Position numbers and translations under genes: made by a program. From Peptococcaceae bacterium (GTDB lineage Bacteria > Bacillota > DSM-521 > Neomoorellales > Neomoorellaceae): a stretch of 42,906 nucleotides of DNA. Positions 1-8,232 of this stretch are shown here, in pieces. A model generated the notes under the pieces. It searched no databases, was not told the origin of the DNA, and saw only the letters and a list, made by a program, of their open reading frames with translations. Within the stretch, counting starts at the first letter, position 1; the number at the start of each line of letters is the position of its first letter. The stretch is from contig DOLC01000031.1 in assembly GCA_003509545.1 (NCBI GenBank), positions 1-42,906 of the forward strand, read 5' to 3'.

Positions 1-690
1 GCCAAAGAGATAGTAATGAAACTTTATGGAGTAGAACCAGTAAAACGCTCTTTCTTTGATGGTCTTCTGGACGGCAAATGGGTCAAGGTGGTGGAACTAA
101 ACCGGGTCTGCTCCAAGGAGGATGTGCAGGCAGTTTTTGACGAGATACTTTCCAAAGGCGAAAAGGAAATAGAGGCGACCTACAGGCGCGGCGTGCTCAT
201 TCTATGCAGCGGCCACGAGTACGACGTGTTGGATTATGCCAAACGCTTAAACGTGGTCAACATTCCCTTTGAAATACGAGACATCCTTACCGACCGCAAG
301 GATATTATTTTCAAACGCCCTCCGGAAGCGGACATCGCCTTACAGCTGAATGGCAGCAAAGCAGTGGTAGAGATACGACAGTTCTACTCCCCCATGCTTT
401 TACAAAAACTGCAATTGGAGGATGATCCCGAGGAAATCTACGACTGGCGCCAATTAGTAGAAGCCGTCCTCATCGACCCCAACTATGATGGTGAGGTGCT
501 TAGGCCTGCTATTCAAGATATTCCGGGCAAGAAGGACATGGTATCTGGGATCTACGAACTCCCCCTTACCGGACCCGGGCAGAAAATTGCCGTCAAGATT
601 GTGGATGTGCTGTCGGAGGAGTATTTCGAGGTTTTGGAAGTGGGAGGCAAAAACAGCAATATGACCAACGTTGGTGCCGTACGCCGTTAA
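1..690 (+). CDS. Modification DNA methyltransferase, C-terminal part (Type III-like R-M), cut by window edge
   Basis: The reading frame is open from base 1 to the stop at 690, so the gene begins outside the window; the first ATG (16) is probably internal. The visible 229 residues lack the catalytic motifs (DPPY, FxGxG). They do contain the tail I associate with site-specific methylases encoded beside Type III-like helicase-nucleases: a W-R-x-L-V-E-A-V-L-I-D-P-N-Y-D-G stretch near the middle, a K-D-x-V-S-G-x-Y-E-L segment, and a V-K-I-V-D-V-L-S-E-E segment close to the end. The restriction subunit begins only 25 bases downstream on the same strand, as expected for a mod-res operon. The role is inferred from this tail and the neighbour. 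What would settle it is the missing N-terminus. Confidence 0.72.
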   Translation, partial: AKEIVMKLYGVEPVKRSFFDGLLDGKWVKVVELNRVCSKEDVQAVFDEILSKGEKEIEATYRRGVLILCSGHEYDVLDYAKRLNVVNIPFEIRDILTDRKDIIFKRPPEADIALQLNGSKAVVEIRQFYSPMLLQKLQLEDDPEEIYDWRQLVEAVLIDPNYDGEVLRPAIQDIPGKKDMVSGIYELPLTGPGQKIAVKIVDVLSEEYFEVLEVGGKNSNMTNVGAVRR

Positions 691-715
691 TGTCGAAAGA
701 GTTTGAGGTGGTACG

Positions 716-3250
716 ATGAGCACAATATCTTTCCTTGACCGACTGTGGCAGGCTTTTGAACAGTGCCGGGGATATACATGCGCTGAATTGGCGGGGAAAC
801 GCTTGCGGCAGGAAGAAAACGAGCGATTTTACGATGGCGACTTTTTTAAAAAGGTATACCCCGAAACCCAGAACATCTTGCGCCACATCCGGGAAGTTGG
901 CTTTTTGCGCCCACCGCAGGTGGACGCTTTTGAACTTTACGTCTACCTTAAAGAAATCCAAGGCAACCCTACCATCAAAGAACTTTACCGGCGGCTTTTA
1001 TTACCGGAGGGTACGCCAAGGGATGTCTTGTCTTTAACAGCGGAGCAACTGGAAGAAATCAAGCAAAAGAAAGCTCTCCTGGAAACCCTGGGTAGCGAGC
1101 TGCAGGGGGTTGTTTACCCCAATTGGCTCTTCGCCCTGGGTATGGGAACAGGCAAAACCATCCTCATGGCCACTATGATTTTTTATGATTTTATTCTGGC
1201 CGAACATTATCCGGAGGACGGGCGCTTCGCCAAGAATGCCCTGGTCTTTGCCCCTGACACCACTATCATTGATTCCCTACGGGAAATCCAGGATTTTGAT
1301 TACGCCAAGGTAATTCCGCAGGAATACGCTCTTTTCCTCTCCAGCAATCTAAAGTTTCATTACCTTTCCGATGTCCAGACCGAGCTTTCCGTATTGCCCC
1401 GTTCGACTTACAACATTATTGTCTCGAATGTGCAAAAGATTATCCTGAAAAAGCAGGGAAACAACGGTAAGGGACAGCAGACCCTCTTCCCGGTGGTTAA
1501 AGATAGGGAGGGTGAATGGAAAGTCAACGACCGCTTGCGGAAGCTAGAACAGCTGGACAACCTGGCCGTATTTGTAGATGAGGCCCACCATGCTTTCGGA
1601 ACTTCCATTACCAACGACCTGAAGCGCGTCCGAGAGACAATCAACCGGCTTGACCGCAAGTCTCCTCTGGCCGGGTGTATCAATCTCACCGGTACCCCTT
1701 ATGTGGATGGTAAGATGCTCCCTGAAGTGGTGTTCTTCTATTCCGTCAAACAGGCCATTGATGACGGGCACTTGAAGCAGGTCAGGTTCATTGACTACGC
1801 CAATACCAAGACGGAAGGGTTTATCAGGGACGTGGTAGACCGGTTCTGGCGTCAATACGGGGAAGAGCGGCGTGAAGGGCTGCTGCCTAAAATCGCTTTC
1901 TACTGCACTACTATTTCCGAACTGGAGGAGGAGTTCAGGCCCTTGTTGGAAAAAATCCTGGCAGAAAAAAGTATTCCTCTGTCTAGAATTCTGGTCAACC
2001 ACAGCGAAGTTGAGGACGAGAATATCCGCCGTTTCCGGCTGCTTGATACTCCAGAATCTGAAGACCAGTTTATTCTTCTGGTGGGTAAAGGTACGGAAGG
2101 ATGGAACTGCCGCAGCCTATTTGCTACAGCCATGTATCGCCGGCCCCGCAGCAAGGTGTTCCTTCTCCAGTCTTCCTTACGCTGCCTCCGGGCCATTGGA
2201 GACATGCCCCAGACGGCAACCATTTTCCTCTCTACCGAGAACCGGGCCATACTGGAGAGTGAGATTCAGAAGAACCTGGGCACCACCATATCCGAACTAG
2301 AAGGTCGCAAGAACAAACGCAAGGTTACCATTCAAAAGCGTAAAGACATCAAGATAAAACTGGCTAAACAGCGTGTAAAAGTCCTGCGCCAGTATCAGGA
2401 GCAGACCGGCCAAATTAAACTTGCCTTGGATGAATATTACGCCTATCATAAGAACGAATTCGTGGCTTTCGTAACGGAACGCGAGATGGCAACCAATGGT
2501 AAAAAAATGAAACTTGCCGTCAAGGACAGCCAAACTCTACAACGTCGCCAAAAGAGATATACCCTCTATACCCTAGTGGAAGAGATAAGCCGGTACACTC
2601 ATTTACCCTGCCTCAAGGTAGAAGAACTTTTACGGAACAGTGATATGGGTATTGAGGGGTGTCTTGCTTGGGTAAACCGCGAAAACCGCCTCATAGAGGT
2701 TATCGTCCGCCGTATTTTAGATGCGGTTTTCCGGTATGAAGTAGTTAATGAGGTGGAATGGGAAGAAGTGGAGCTGGCTAAGAATTTCCCTGTGGATTGG
2801 GTCGTAGAAGAAGAAAAGAGAGCTTTGGAAATGTACGACGGGAGGTACCCAAATAGTTTCCATATTGAGCCTTACATATTCGATAACGAGTCAGAGAAGC
2901 GACTTTTTGAATATTTCGTGGAGCATAAGGACATAGAGGAAATCTACTATACCGGCGGCATTACTGACGTCGGACATAATGAGTTTTACGTAGAGTATTA
3001 CGATGAGTTGGAAGGTCGTTGGAGACGCTATTACCCAGACTTTATACTTAAACTCAAAAATAATGGTTGGGCAGTGGTTGAAGTAAAACAGGCAGATCAA
3101 ACGGCGCACCCCAATGTGGTAGCTAAAGAGCAGGCCGCCCGCGAACTCTTTGAAAAGCTAAATTCCATTCACTACATTATCAAACGGGATGATGAGGTGC
3201 GCCGGGGCAGGCTCCAAGACAGTATTGCAGGAGGCAGCAGTAACGGATGA
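716..3250 (+). CDS. Type III-like restriction enzyme, Res helicase-nuclease subunit
   Basis: This 844-residue protein combines an SF2 helicase with a nuclease and should translocate on and cut unmodified DNA together with the upstream methylase. Visible motifs are Walker A (GMGTGKT, about residue 142), the DEAH box in FVDEAHHAFG (about 286), a TGTPY motif III-like segment, and a C-terminal helicase half with GKGTEGWN followed by an Arg-rich Q-x-x-x-R-x-L-R type motif VI. Near the C-terminus, YYPDF followed by VVEVKQAD (about 772-792) is the PD-(D/E)xK nuclease core. The length is close to the usual 850-1000 residues. A GAGGTGG ribosome site precedes the ATG by about five bases. The gene appears intact, so if mod is complete the system could be active. 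Confidence 0.88.
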   Translation: MSTISFLDRLWQAFEQCRGYTCAELAGKRLRQEENERFYDGDFFKKVYPETQNILRHIREVGFLRPPQVDAFELYVYLKEIQGNPTIKELYRRLLLPEGTPRDVLSLTAEQLEEIKQKKALLETLGSELQGVVYPNWLFALGMGTGKTILMATMIFYDFILAEHYPEDGRFAKNALVFAPDTTIIDSLREIQDFDYAKVIPQEYALFLSSNLKFHYLSDVQTELSVLPRSTYNIIVSNVQKIILKKQGNNGKGQQTLFPVVKDREGEWKVNDRLRKLEQLDNLAVFVDEAHHAFGTSITNDLKRVRETINRLDRKSPLAGCINLTGTPYVDGKMLPEVVFFYSVKQAIDDGHLKQVRFIDYANTKTEGFIRDVVDRFWRQYGEERREGLLPKIAFYCTTISELEEEFRPLLEKILAEKSIPLSRILVNHSEVEDENIRRFRLLDTPESEDQFILLVGKGTEGWNCRSLFATAMYRRPRSKVFLLQSSLRCLRAIGDMPQTATIFLSTENRAILESEIQKNLGTTISELEGRKNKRKVTIQKRKDIKIKLAKQRVKVLRQYQEQTGQIKLALDEYYAYHKNEFVAFVTEREMATNGKKMKLAVKDSQTLQRRQKRYTLYTLVEEISRYTHLPCLKVEELLRNSDMGIEGCLAWVNRENRLIEVIVRRILDAVFRYEVVNEVEWEEVELAKNFPVDWVVEEEKRALEMYDGRYPNSFHIEPYIFDNESEKRLFEYFVEHKDIEEIYYTGGITDVGHNEFYVEYYDELEGRWRRYYPDFILKLKNNGWAVVEVKQADQTAHPNVVAKEQAARELFEKLNSIHYIIKRDDEVRRGRLQDSIAGGSSNG

Positions 3251-3461
3251 AGCCTACTTTGTTAAGAGAAGTGAAGTCTTGGACCTAGCGACCCCAAAAA
3301 ATTGGCCGTGTAAAATTTCAGTTAGGTAGCGGCAGGAGAATAGGGATGTAATGAAGAAAAAAGAGACCTTTAGCCTATTGCTGCTGAAAGCAAATTTTGG
3401 TAAGCTAGCAACAAATAACCCTTTGGCCATCCCAGGGTCCAACATGGGGGGAAACATATAC

Positions 3462-4232
3462 ATGAGTCAACAGCTGCTACAGGAAATCCTAAATGAAATG
3501 AAATCCTTTAGGAACGACATCCGCGAGTTAAAATCCGGTCAGGAGCAGCTAGTTGGTGAGGTTAAAGAGCTGAGGGCCGGTCAGGGGCAACTGGCCGGCG
3601 AGGTCAGAGAGCTAAGAGCTGGTCAGGAGCAGCTGGCCGGAGAAGTCAGAGAGCTGAGGTCCAATCAGGGGCAACTGGCCGGCGAGGTCAGAGAGCTAAG
3701 AGCTGGTCAGGAGCAATTGGCGGGCGAAGTCAGAGAGCTAAGAGCCGGTCAGGAGCAGCTGGCCGGAGAAGTCAGAGAGCTGAGGTCCAATCAGGAGCAA
3801 CTGGCCGGCGAGGTCAGAGAGCTAAGAGCTGGTCAGGAGCAGCTGGCCGGAGAAGTCAGAGAATTGAGGGCTAATCAGGGGCAACTGGCTGGCGAGGTCA
3901 GAGAGCTGAGGGCCGGACAGGAGCAGCTGACGGAAGAAGTAAGGGAATTGAGGGCTAATCAGGAGCAACTGGCCGGCGAAGTCAGAGAGCTGAGGGTCGG
4001 ACAGGAGCAGCTGGCAAACCGAGTACATAGACTTGAACTCCGGCTCGAAACCGAAGTCATTGATAAGGTCCGGGTCCTTTTCGATGGCTACCATCTCAGG
4101 GGCGAACAGATTGAGAGCCTGAGAAAGCACCTCGATGAGCGCCTGGACGCCATAACGCTAGACATCAACTATCTGGTAAGAAAAACAGCTCAGCAGGAGA
4201 CGGCTCTTCAGGAATTAAAGCGGGCTAAATAA
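3462..4232 (+). CDS. Repetitive coiled-coil protein of unknown function
   Basis: I chose the ATG at 3462 because a GGGGGGA ribosome site lies nine bases upstream; an in-frame ATG at 3351 would add 37 residues of different character. From this start the protein is 256 residues: a short helical head, twelve copies of a 14-residue unit of the form ELRAGQEQLAGEVR, then a non-repeated helical tail of about 70 residues with no Cys. Each unit is two heptads with Leu or Val at alternating core positions and Gln in between. That predicts a straight parallel coiled coil of roughly 25 nm (168 residues at 0.15 nm each). There is no signal peptide or membrane segment. It lies 211 bases beyond the restriction gene. 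The tail resembles uncharacterised Clostridia proteins, but I cannot assign a function. Confidence 0.75.
   Translation: MSQQLLQEILNEMKSFRNDIRELKSGQEQLVGEVKELRAGQGQLAGEVRELRAGQEQLAGEVRELRSNQGQLAGEVRELRAGQEQLAGEVRELRAGQEQLAGEVRELRSNQEQLAGEVRELRAGQEQLAGEVRELRANQGQLAGEVRELRAGQEQLTEEVRELRANQEQLAGEVRELRVGQEQLANRVHRLELRLETEVIDKVRVLFDGYHLRGEQIESLRKHLDERLDAITLDINYLVRKTAQQETALQELKRAK
3525..4028 (+). repeat. Twelve in-frame 42-bp tandem repeats
   Basis: Twelve 42-bp units run without interruption from the first ELKSG codon to the last unit ending ANRVH. Units differ mainly at residues 3-7 (KSGQE, RAGQG, RAGQE, RSNQG, RSNQE, RANQG, RANQE, RVGQE). Units 2-4 and 5-7 form a near-duplicated 126-bp higher-order block, pointing to recent unequal exchange. 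The first and last units are the most divergent, as expected for an array that grows from its middle. Confidence 0.93.
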
Positions 4233-4240
4233 CTAACCTA

Positions 4241-4933
4241 TTAAAAGTTTAGCAAAGCTCGTCCCTGCCAGTTGGTAGGGCACCTCAAGAGTTCGGCCAC
4301 CGTAGCTGCCAGGTCGGCAAAGGTTGAACGTACACCAATATTGACCGTCCGGATGGATTTACCAAAGATTAATAGGGGTACGTATTCTCGGGAATGGTCA
4401 GTACTGGGAGTGGCAGGGTCGCAGCCGTGAAGAGCGGTGATAAACAGTACGTCTTTTTCATCGAGGTCCTCCATTAGGTCCGGCAATCTGCGGTCAAGAG
4501 CCTCCAAGGCAGCTGCATAATAACCCTCTACATCATTACGGTGGCCGTAAAGCATATCAAAATCCACTAGGTTAGTAAAAATAAGGCCCTCGCTACCTTC
4601 CCGCAGGAATTTTGAAGTTTGGTCAATGCCGTCCATATTATCATGGGTATGAATCCAGCGGCTAATCCCCCTGCCGGCAAAAATATCTTTTATTTTCCCT
4701 CCAGCAATGACCGGAAGCCCAGCGCCGCTTATAACATCTAACAGGGTAGGCTTAGGCGGCTCCAGGGAAAAGTCCTGGCGCCGGTCGGTGCGAATAAAAT
4801 GCCCCGGTTCCCCCACAAAAGGATGGGCAATAACGCGCCCTACAGCATGTTCTCCCTGGAGAATCTCCCGCGCAATCCGGCTGTTTGTGGCAACCGAAAA
4901 GGGGACCGCTGTGGTAACGAGAAAGGGGACCAC
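4241..4933 (-). pseudogene. deoB: Phosphopentomutase remnant, N-terminus missing
   Basis: The 230 residues align by eye with the C-terminal 60 % of phosphopentomutase, the alkaline-phosphatase-fold enzyme that interconverts ribose 1- and 5-phosphate (family length about 390). Recognisable blocks are REILxGExxVGRVIAHPFVGEPGHF, DNMDGIDQT, LVDFDMLYGH and STDHSREYVPLL. The metal ligands Asp and His of DFDMLYGH and the His of TDHSREY remain. The usual ADHG motif reads ALHG, which loses a metal-binding Asp, and the N-terminal part carrying the first Asp and the phosphorylated Thr is absent upstream. The apparent GTG at 4933 is simply where homology begins. I conclude it is a non-functional remnant. 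A small re-purposed protein is possible but unlikely with the metal site broken. Confidence 0.85.
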
Positions 4934-4936
4934 CCT

Positions 4937-4957
4937 CGCCTAGTCGTAGACTAGGCG
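4937..4957. repeat. Perfect 9-bp inverted repeat at the deoB truncation point
   Basis: CGCCTAGTC, a three-base loop, and GACTAGGCG form a perfect hairpin directly beyond the point where deoB homology stops. A second, smaller palindrome (GTGCG, six bases, CGCAC) follows at 4963-4978. Neither is followed by a T-run on either strand, so a terminator role is not supported. They may mark the junction of the event that removed the deoB 5' end. Confidence 0.6.
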
Positions 4958-5098
4958 GGCTCGTGCGTATTAGCGCACTCTTGGTCACGTCTGCGCAAGC
5001 TCTCCCGGAACCGGTAGCTTTGGCCATTCATGACCAGGATGTGTACCCGGTGGGTAAGCCGGATTTTCGAGTAAAGGCCTGCCCCGCGGGCCGGAGTA

Positions 5099-5107
5099 TG
5101 CTATAAT
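5099..5107 (+). promoter_or_regulatory. Extended -10 promoter candidate for the UPF0316 gene
   Basis: TGCTATAAT is a consensus -10 hexamer with the TG extension. No good -35 hexamer lies at the right distance, which extended -10 promoters can tolerate. Transcription would start near 5114 and leave a leader of about 215 bases. Confidence 0.5.
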
Positions 5108-5113
5108 TTTGCC

Positions 5114-5328
5114 ATGCCTCCGGAAGGCTTCCCTGCGGGCGGATTAGTCCTGCATCGGAAGCCTGCCCGGGCCTGGGAGCTCTAATGGGGTGCAGGGCCG
5201 GTTGGGGCGTCCCTACCCGGCCGTTTAGGAGGCCGGTCCCCGGGGGCTTAAGGGTGGAAACACTTGGCGCCGGGTATGCGAAGAAGAGGACGGCGGTACA
5301 CCAATGGTGGATACAGGGGGGACGGCAG
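5114..5328 (+). other. Long GC-rich, structured 5' leader
   Basis: Between the candidate promoter and the chosen start at 5329 lie about 215 bases with many short complementary pairs: GGAAG/CTTCC at 5122-5132, CCTGCA (5149-5154) with TGCAGG (5191-5196), and GGCCGG (5196-5201) with CCGGCC (5217-5222). A 23-codon frame, ATG 5114 to TAA 5185, ends in a TAATG overlap with an in-frame extension of the downstream gene, but neither start has a ribosome site. I could not match the stretch to a riboswitch consensus. Confidence 0.35.
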
Positions 5329-5856
5329 GTGTGGGCCCTAGTGGGCGGGTACTTCCTCATGTTTCTGGCCAGGGTAACCGATGTGAGTTTGGCTACCCTG
5401 CGGCTGTTATTCCTCGTCAAAGGGAAGCGTTTTCATGCCGCCGGCATTGGGCTGTTTGAGGTTTCCATATATATATTGGCTTTGAAATACGTCATGGAGC
5501 GCCTAAACGATCCGGCAAGTTTGGTTTTTTATGCCCTGGGTTTTGCAACGGGTAATATCGTGGGCAGTATGATAGAGGAGAAGGTGGCCCTGGGGCAGGT
5601 GAACGTGCAGGTCATCACACTGCACAACCCCCTGGAACTGGCCGATGTTTTCCGCTCGGCCGGTTACGGGGTGACGGTGACCGAGGGATACGGCCGGGAG
5701 GGCGTTCACCTCATCCTCAATCTAAGCCTCCCCCGCAAACGGCTGGCCGAAGTACAGGAGCAGGTGAGAGCATGGGACCCTCAGGCCTTCATGGTGATTA
5801 ACGAAGTGCGCAGTGTTTACGGCGGCTTTTGCCGGTCGGGGAGGAAGGGCAAGTAG
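5329..5856 (+). CDS. UPF0316 (DUF2179-type) membrane protein
   Basis: I start the gene at GTG 5329, seven bases after GGGGGGA, giving 175 residues, the normal size of the UPF0316 family. An in-frame ATG at 5185 would add 48 Pro/Gly/Arg-rich residues unlike the family and has no ribosome site. The N-terminal half has about three membrane segments (FLMFLARVTDVSLATLRLLF, the GLFEVSIYILAL stretch, and the FYALGFATGNIVG stretch). The soluble C-terminal half, with REGVHLILNL and DPQAFMVINEVRSVYGGF, fits the DUF2179 domain. The biochemical role of the family is unknown to me; location is the cytoplasmic membrane. The thermonuclease gene follows 15 bases later and may be co-transcribed. Confidence 0.88.
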   Translation: MWALVGGYFLMFLARVTDVSLATLRLLFLVKGKRFHAAGIGLFEVSIYILALKYVMERLNDPASLVFYALGFATGNIVGSMIEEKVALGQVNVQVITLHNPLELADVFRSAGYGVTVTEGYGREGVHLILNLSLPRKRLAEVQEQVRAWDPQAFMVINEVRSVYGGFCRSGRKGK

Positions 5857-5871
5857 CGGAAGGGAGTTCTT

Positions 5872-6426
5872 ATGGGCTACCGCAGGAGACGTAAAACAAC
5901 CGCGAAAAAATGGAGCCGGAAGGTTCTCGGGCTCGTGGTCCTGGCCGCCTTGAGTCTGGCCGGCTACCTTACCTGGGCTCCCGAAGGGGACTTGCAACCG
6001 GCACGGGTGACGAGGGTGGTGGACGGCGACACTATTGATGTGATCCTGGCCGGGGGAAGGGAAGAAAGGGTCCGCCTCATCGGCGTGAACGCCCCCGAAA
6101 GCCGGGGCAAGGTGGAGCCCTACGGCAAAGAAGCGTCGGCCTATGCGGAAAAACGCCTCCAAGGCCGGAACGTTTATCTGGAGATGGATGTAGGGGAGCG
6201 AGACAAGTACGGCCGCCTTCTGGCTTATGTTTGGCTGGAACCGCCTCAGGCTGCCTCGGAGGAGGAAATAAGGGCCAAGATGTTTAATGCCGAGCTCTTG
6301 CTCCACGGTTATGCCCAGGTGATGACGGTGCCTCCCAATGTGAAATACTCCTCCCTTTTCGTCGAACTCGAGAGGGAGGCCCGGAATGAGGGCCGGGGTT
6401 TATGGGGCCTAAAAGAGCGGCTTTAG
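5872..6426 (+). CDS. Thermonuclease-family (SNase-like) nuclease, membrane-anchored or secreted
   Basis: This 184-residue protein has a basic N-terminus (MGYRRRRKTT) followed by one hydrophobic segment (about residues 20-37), so it is exported and probably stays anchored. The rest is a staphylococcal-nuclease OB fold. It shows VTRVVDGDTIDV with the calcium-binding Asp, RLIGVNAPES with the first catalytic Arg, and DKYGRLLAYVWL with a second Arg. Such enzymes cut extracellular DNA or RNA with Ca2+. The ATG is preceded by GGAAGGGAG at good spacing. Its stop overlaps by four bases the stop of the convergent ABC permease gene on the other strand. Confidence 0.9.
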   Translation: MGYRRRRKTTAKKWSRKVLGLVVLAALSLAGYLTWAPEGDLQPARVTRVVDGDTIDVILAGGREERVRLIGVNAPESRGKVEPYGKEASAYAEKRLQGRNVYLEMDVGERDKYGRLLAYVWLEPPQAASEEEIRAKMFNAELLLHGYAQVMTVPPNVKYSSLFVELEREARNEGRGLWGLKERL

Positions 6427-7217
6427 TCTTGCCGGCTGAAGGACCAGGTGCCTAAGGCCACTAGAGCAGCGGTCACCAGGAGGAGGACGGAAAGGTTGGT
6501 CACTAGATCGTAGCGGACGAGAAAGGCCGTCACCCGGGGATCGGCACCGGCGTAGATAACGCCGCGCAGGGCGTCTACCCCGTAGGTCAACGGATCCAGG
6601 CGCATGAGGAAGGCCATCCAGGGGGGCGCGCTGTGCAGGGGGAACATGGCGCCGCTGAGAAAGAAGAGGGGCATAACCAGGAAGTTCATGATCATCTGGA
6701 AGCCTTCCATGGTCTGCATGTGACTGGCTATGGCCACGCCGAAAGAGGTTAAAGCCAGGGATATGAGGAGCAGGATGCCCAGGAGTTTTAGGACCATCAA
6801 GAGATCTAGCGGAACCCGGGCTATGGGCGCCAGGCAGAGGAGGATACACGCCTGGGCCATGGCCACGGTGCTGCCGCCTAGAACTTTGCCCAGGGCGGTG
6901 GCCCAGCGGGGTACCGGGGCCACCAGGACCTCCTTCAGGAAACCGAATTCCCGGTCCCAAATGATGGAGATGCCGGAAAAAACGGAAGTAAAGAGAACGG
7001 ACATAGCCAGGACGCCCGGATACATAAACTGTACGTAATTAAGGGGGATTTCGGCGGGGACTCCGCGAAACCCCATGGCGGCCGAGATGCCCTGGCCCAC
7101 CACAAGGAGGTACAGGAGGGGCTGGCCTATCATCCCTATAAGGCGGGTTTTCTCCCGGAGCAGGCGCAGGGTTTCCCGGTACCACACGGTGTATATGGCC
7201 CGAAGGGCAGCCTCCAT
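6423..7217 (-). CDS. ABC-2 type transporter permease
   Basis: The 264-residue protein has six predicted membrane segments and the ABC-2 export permease pattern. It carries an N-terminal amphipathic part (YTVWYRETLRLLREKTRL), a first-loop segment QFMYPGVLAMSVLFTS, the EFGFLKEVLVAPVPRW stretch just after it, and the re-entrant MPLFFLSGAMFPL followed by DPLTYGVDALRG. The last two are hallmarks of DrrB/NodJ-type permeases. The ATPase gene lies 31 bases upstream in the same operon, so the pair should form one exporter. The substrate (drug, lipid or polysaccharide) cannot be read from sequence. Confidence 0.92.
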   Translation of the reverse strand: MEAALRAIYTVWYRETLRLLREKTRLIGMIGQPLLYLLVVGQGISAAMGFRGVPAEIPLNYVQFMYPGVLAMSVLFTSVFSGISIIWDREFGFLKEVLVAPVPRWATALGKVLGGSTVAMAQACILLCLAPIARVPLDLLMVLKLLGILLLISLALTSFGVAIASHMQTMEGFQMIMNFLVMPLFFLSGAMFPLHSAPPWMAFLMRLDPLTYGVDALRGVIYAGADPRVTAFLVRYDLVTNLSVLLLVTAALVALGTWSFSRQD

Positions 7218-7248
7218 AGGCAGGAATACCCCTTTCTCCTTAAGGGTT

Positions 7249-8232
7249 TCAGTGCCGGCGGCGAAGATGCCCGCGGGGGCTTAAGTGCATACGGTCGGCG
7301 GCCGACACCTTTTCCTCCCGGATGGCGCGCCCGGTGAGGCTCAGGAAAACGTCGTCCAGGGTGGGACGGCGTAAGCTTATGCTCTTTATCCGGCCGCGGA
7401 AATCGGCTGCCAGTTGGAGAATGAAGGCGGCTCCGTCGGCTACCTGGAGGCGCAGACCCTCTTCAACGGGCTGGGGCTCCAGGCCGTAGCGGGCGGCTAT
7501 TAACGGTGCGAGGTCGGCGCCGTCTGCGGGCGTAACGATAAGGACGTCTCCCCCCAGCCTCTGCTTTAAATTGGCGGGGGTATCGAGGGCCTGGATGCGG
7601 CCGTGGTCGATGATGGCAATGCGGTCGCAGTTTTCAGCTTCTTCCATATAATGGGTGGTCATGAAGATGGTTATGTTCTTCTCCCGCCGGAGGCCATGGA
7701 TGTACTCCCAGATGGCCTTGCGGGTCTGGGGGTCCAGCCCTATGGTCGGCTCGTCCAGGAAAAGGATGCGGGGATGGTGGAGAAGACCCCGCGCTATTTC
7801 CAGGCGCCGCCGCATACCCCCGGAAAAATTACGGACGAGATCCTTCTGCCGCGCGGCAAGGTCTACCATCTCCAGGACCTCCTCCATACGCTGTTTGAGG
7901 AGGCGGCGGGGAAGGCCGTAGAGGAGACCGTGCAGGTACAAATTTTCCGCGGCCGTCAGGCGGTCGTCCAGGGAGTTTTCCTGGAAGACTATACCGATGG
8001 AACGGCGGACGGTATCGGGCTCCCGTACCACGTCGAAGCCCGCCAGGAGGGCCCGGCCGCTCGTGGGCCGCAGGAGGGTACAGAGAATCTTGATGGTGGT
8101 GGACTTACCGGCACCGTTGGGCCCCAAGAAGCCGAAAATTTCTCCTTCTTTTACCTCAAAGGAAATGCCGTCTACGGCCACTATAGATTGAAAAACCTTT
8201 TTCAGTTTGTCTACTTCGATGACGGCCCTCAT
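7249..8232 (-). CDS. ABC transporter ATP-binding protein, DrrA-type
   Basis: The start is ATG 8232, with GGAGGT six bases upstream and a four-base ATGA overlap with the preceding CBS-GGDEF gene. This gives 327 residues; the frame stays open for 72 codons further but without family similarity. Motifs are Walker A GPNGAGKST, the Q-loop FQENSLDDRLT, the signature FSGGMRRRLEIARGL, Walker B ILFLDEPTIGLDP and the H-loop MTTHYMEEAE. A C-terminal accessory domain of about 90 residues with RRPTLDDVFLSLTGR is typical of daunorubicin-resistance-type ATPases. It energises the adjacent ABC-2 permease. Confidence 0.94.
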   Translation of the reverse strand: MRAVIEVDKLKKVFQSIVAVDGISFEVKEGEIFGFLGPNGAGKSTTIKILCTLLRPTSGRALLAGFDVVREPDTVRRSIGIVFQENSLDDRLTAAENLYLHGLLYGLPRRLLKQRMEEVLEMVDLAARQKDLVRNFSGGMRRRLEIARGLLHHPRILFLDEPTIGLDPQTRKAIWEYIHGLRREKNITIFMTTHYMEEAENCDRIAIIDHGRIQALDTPANLKQRLGGDVLIVTPADGADLAPLIAARYGLEPQPVEEGLRLQVADGAAFILQLAADFRGRIKSISLRRPTLDDVFLSLTGRAIREEKVSAADRMHLSPRGHLRRRH

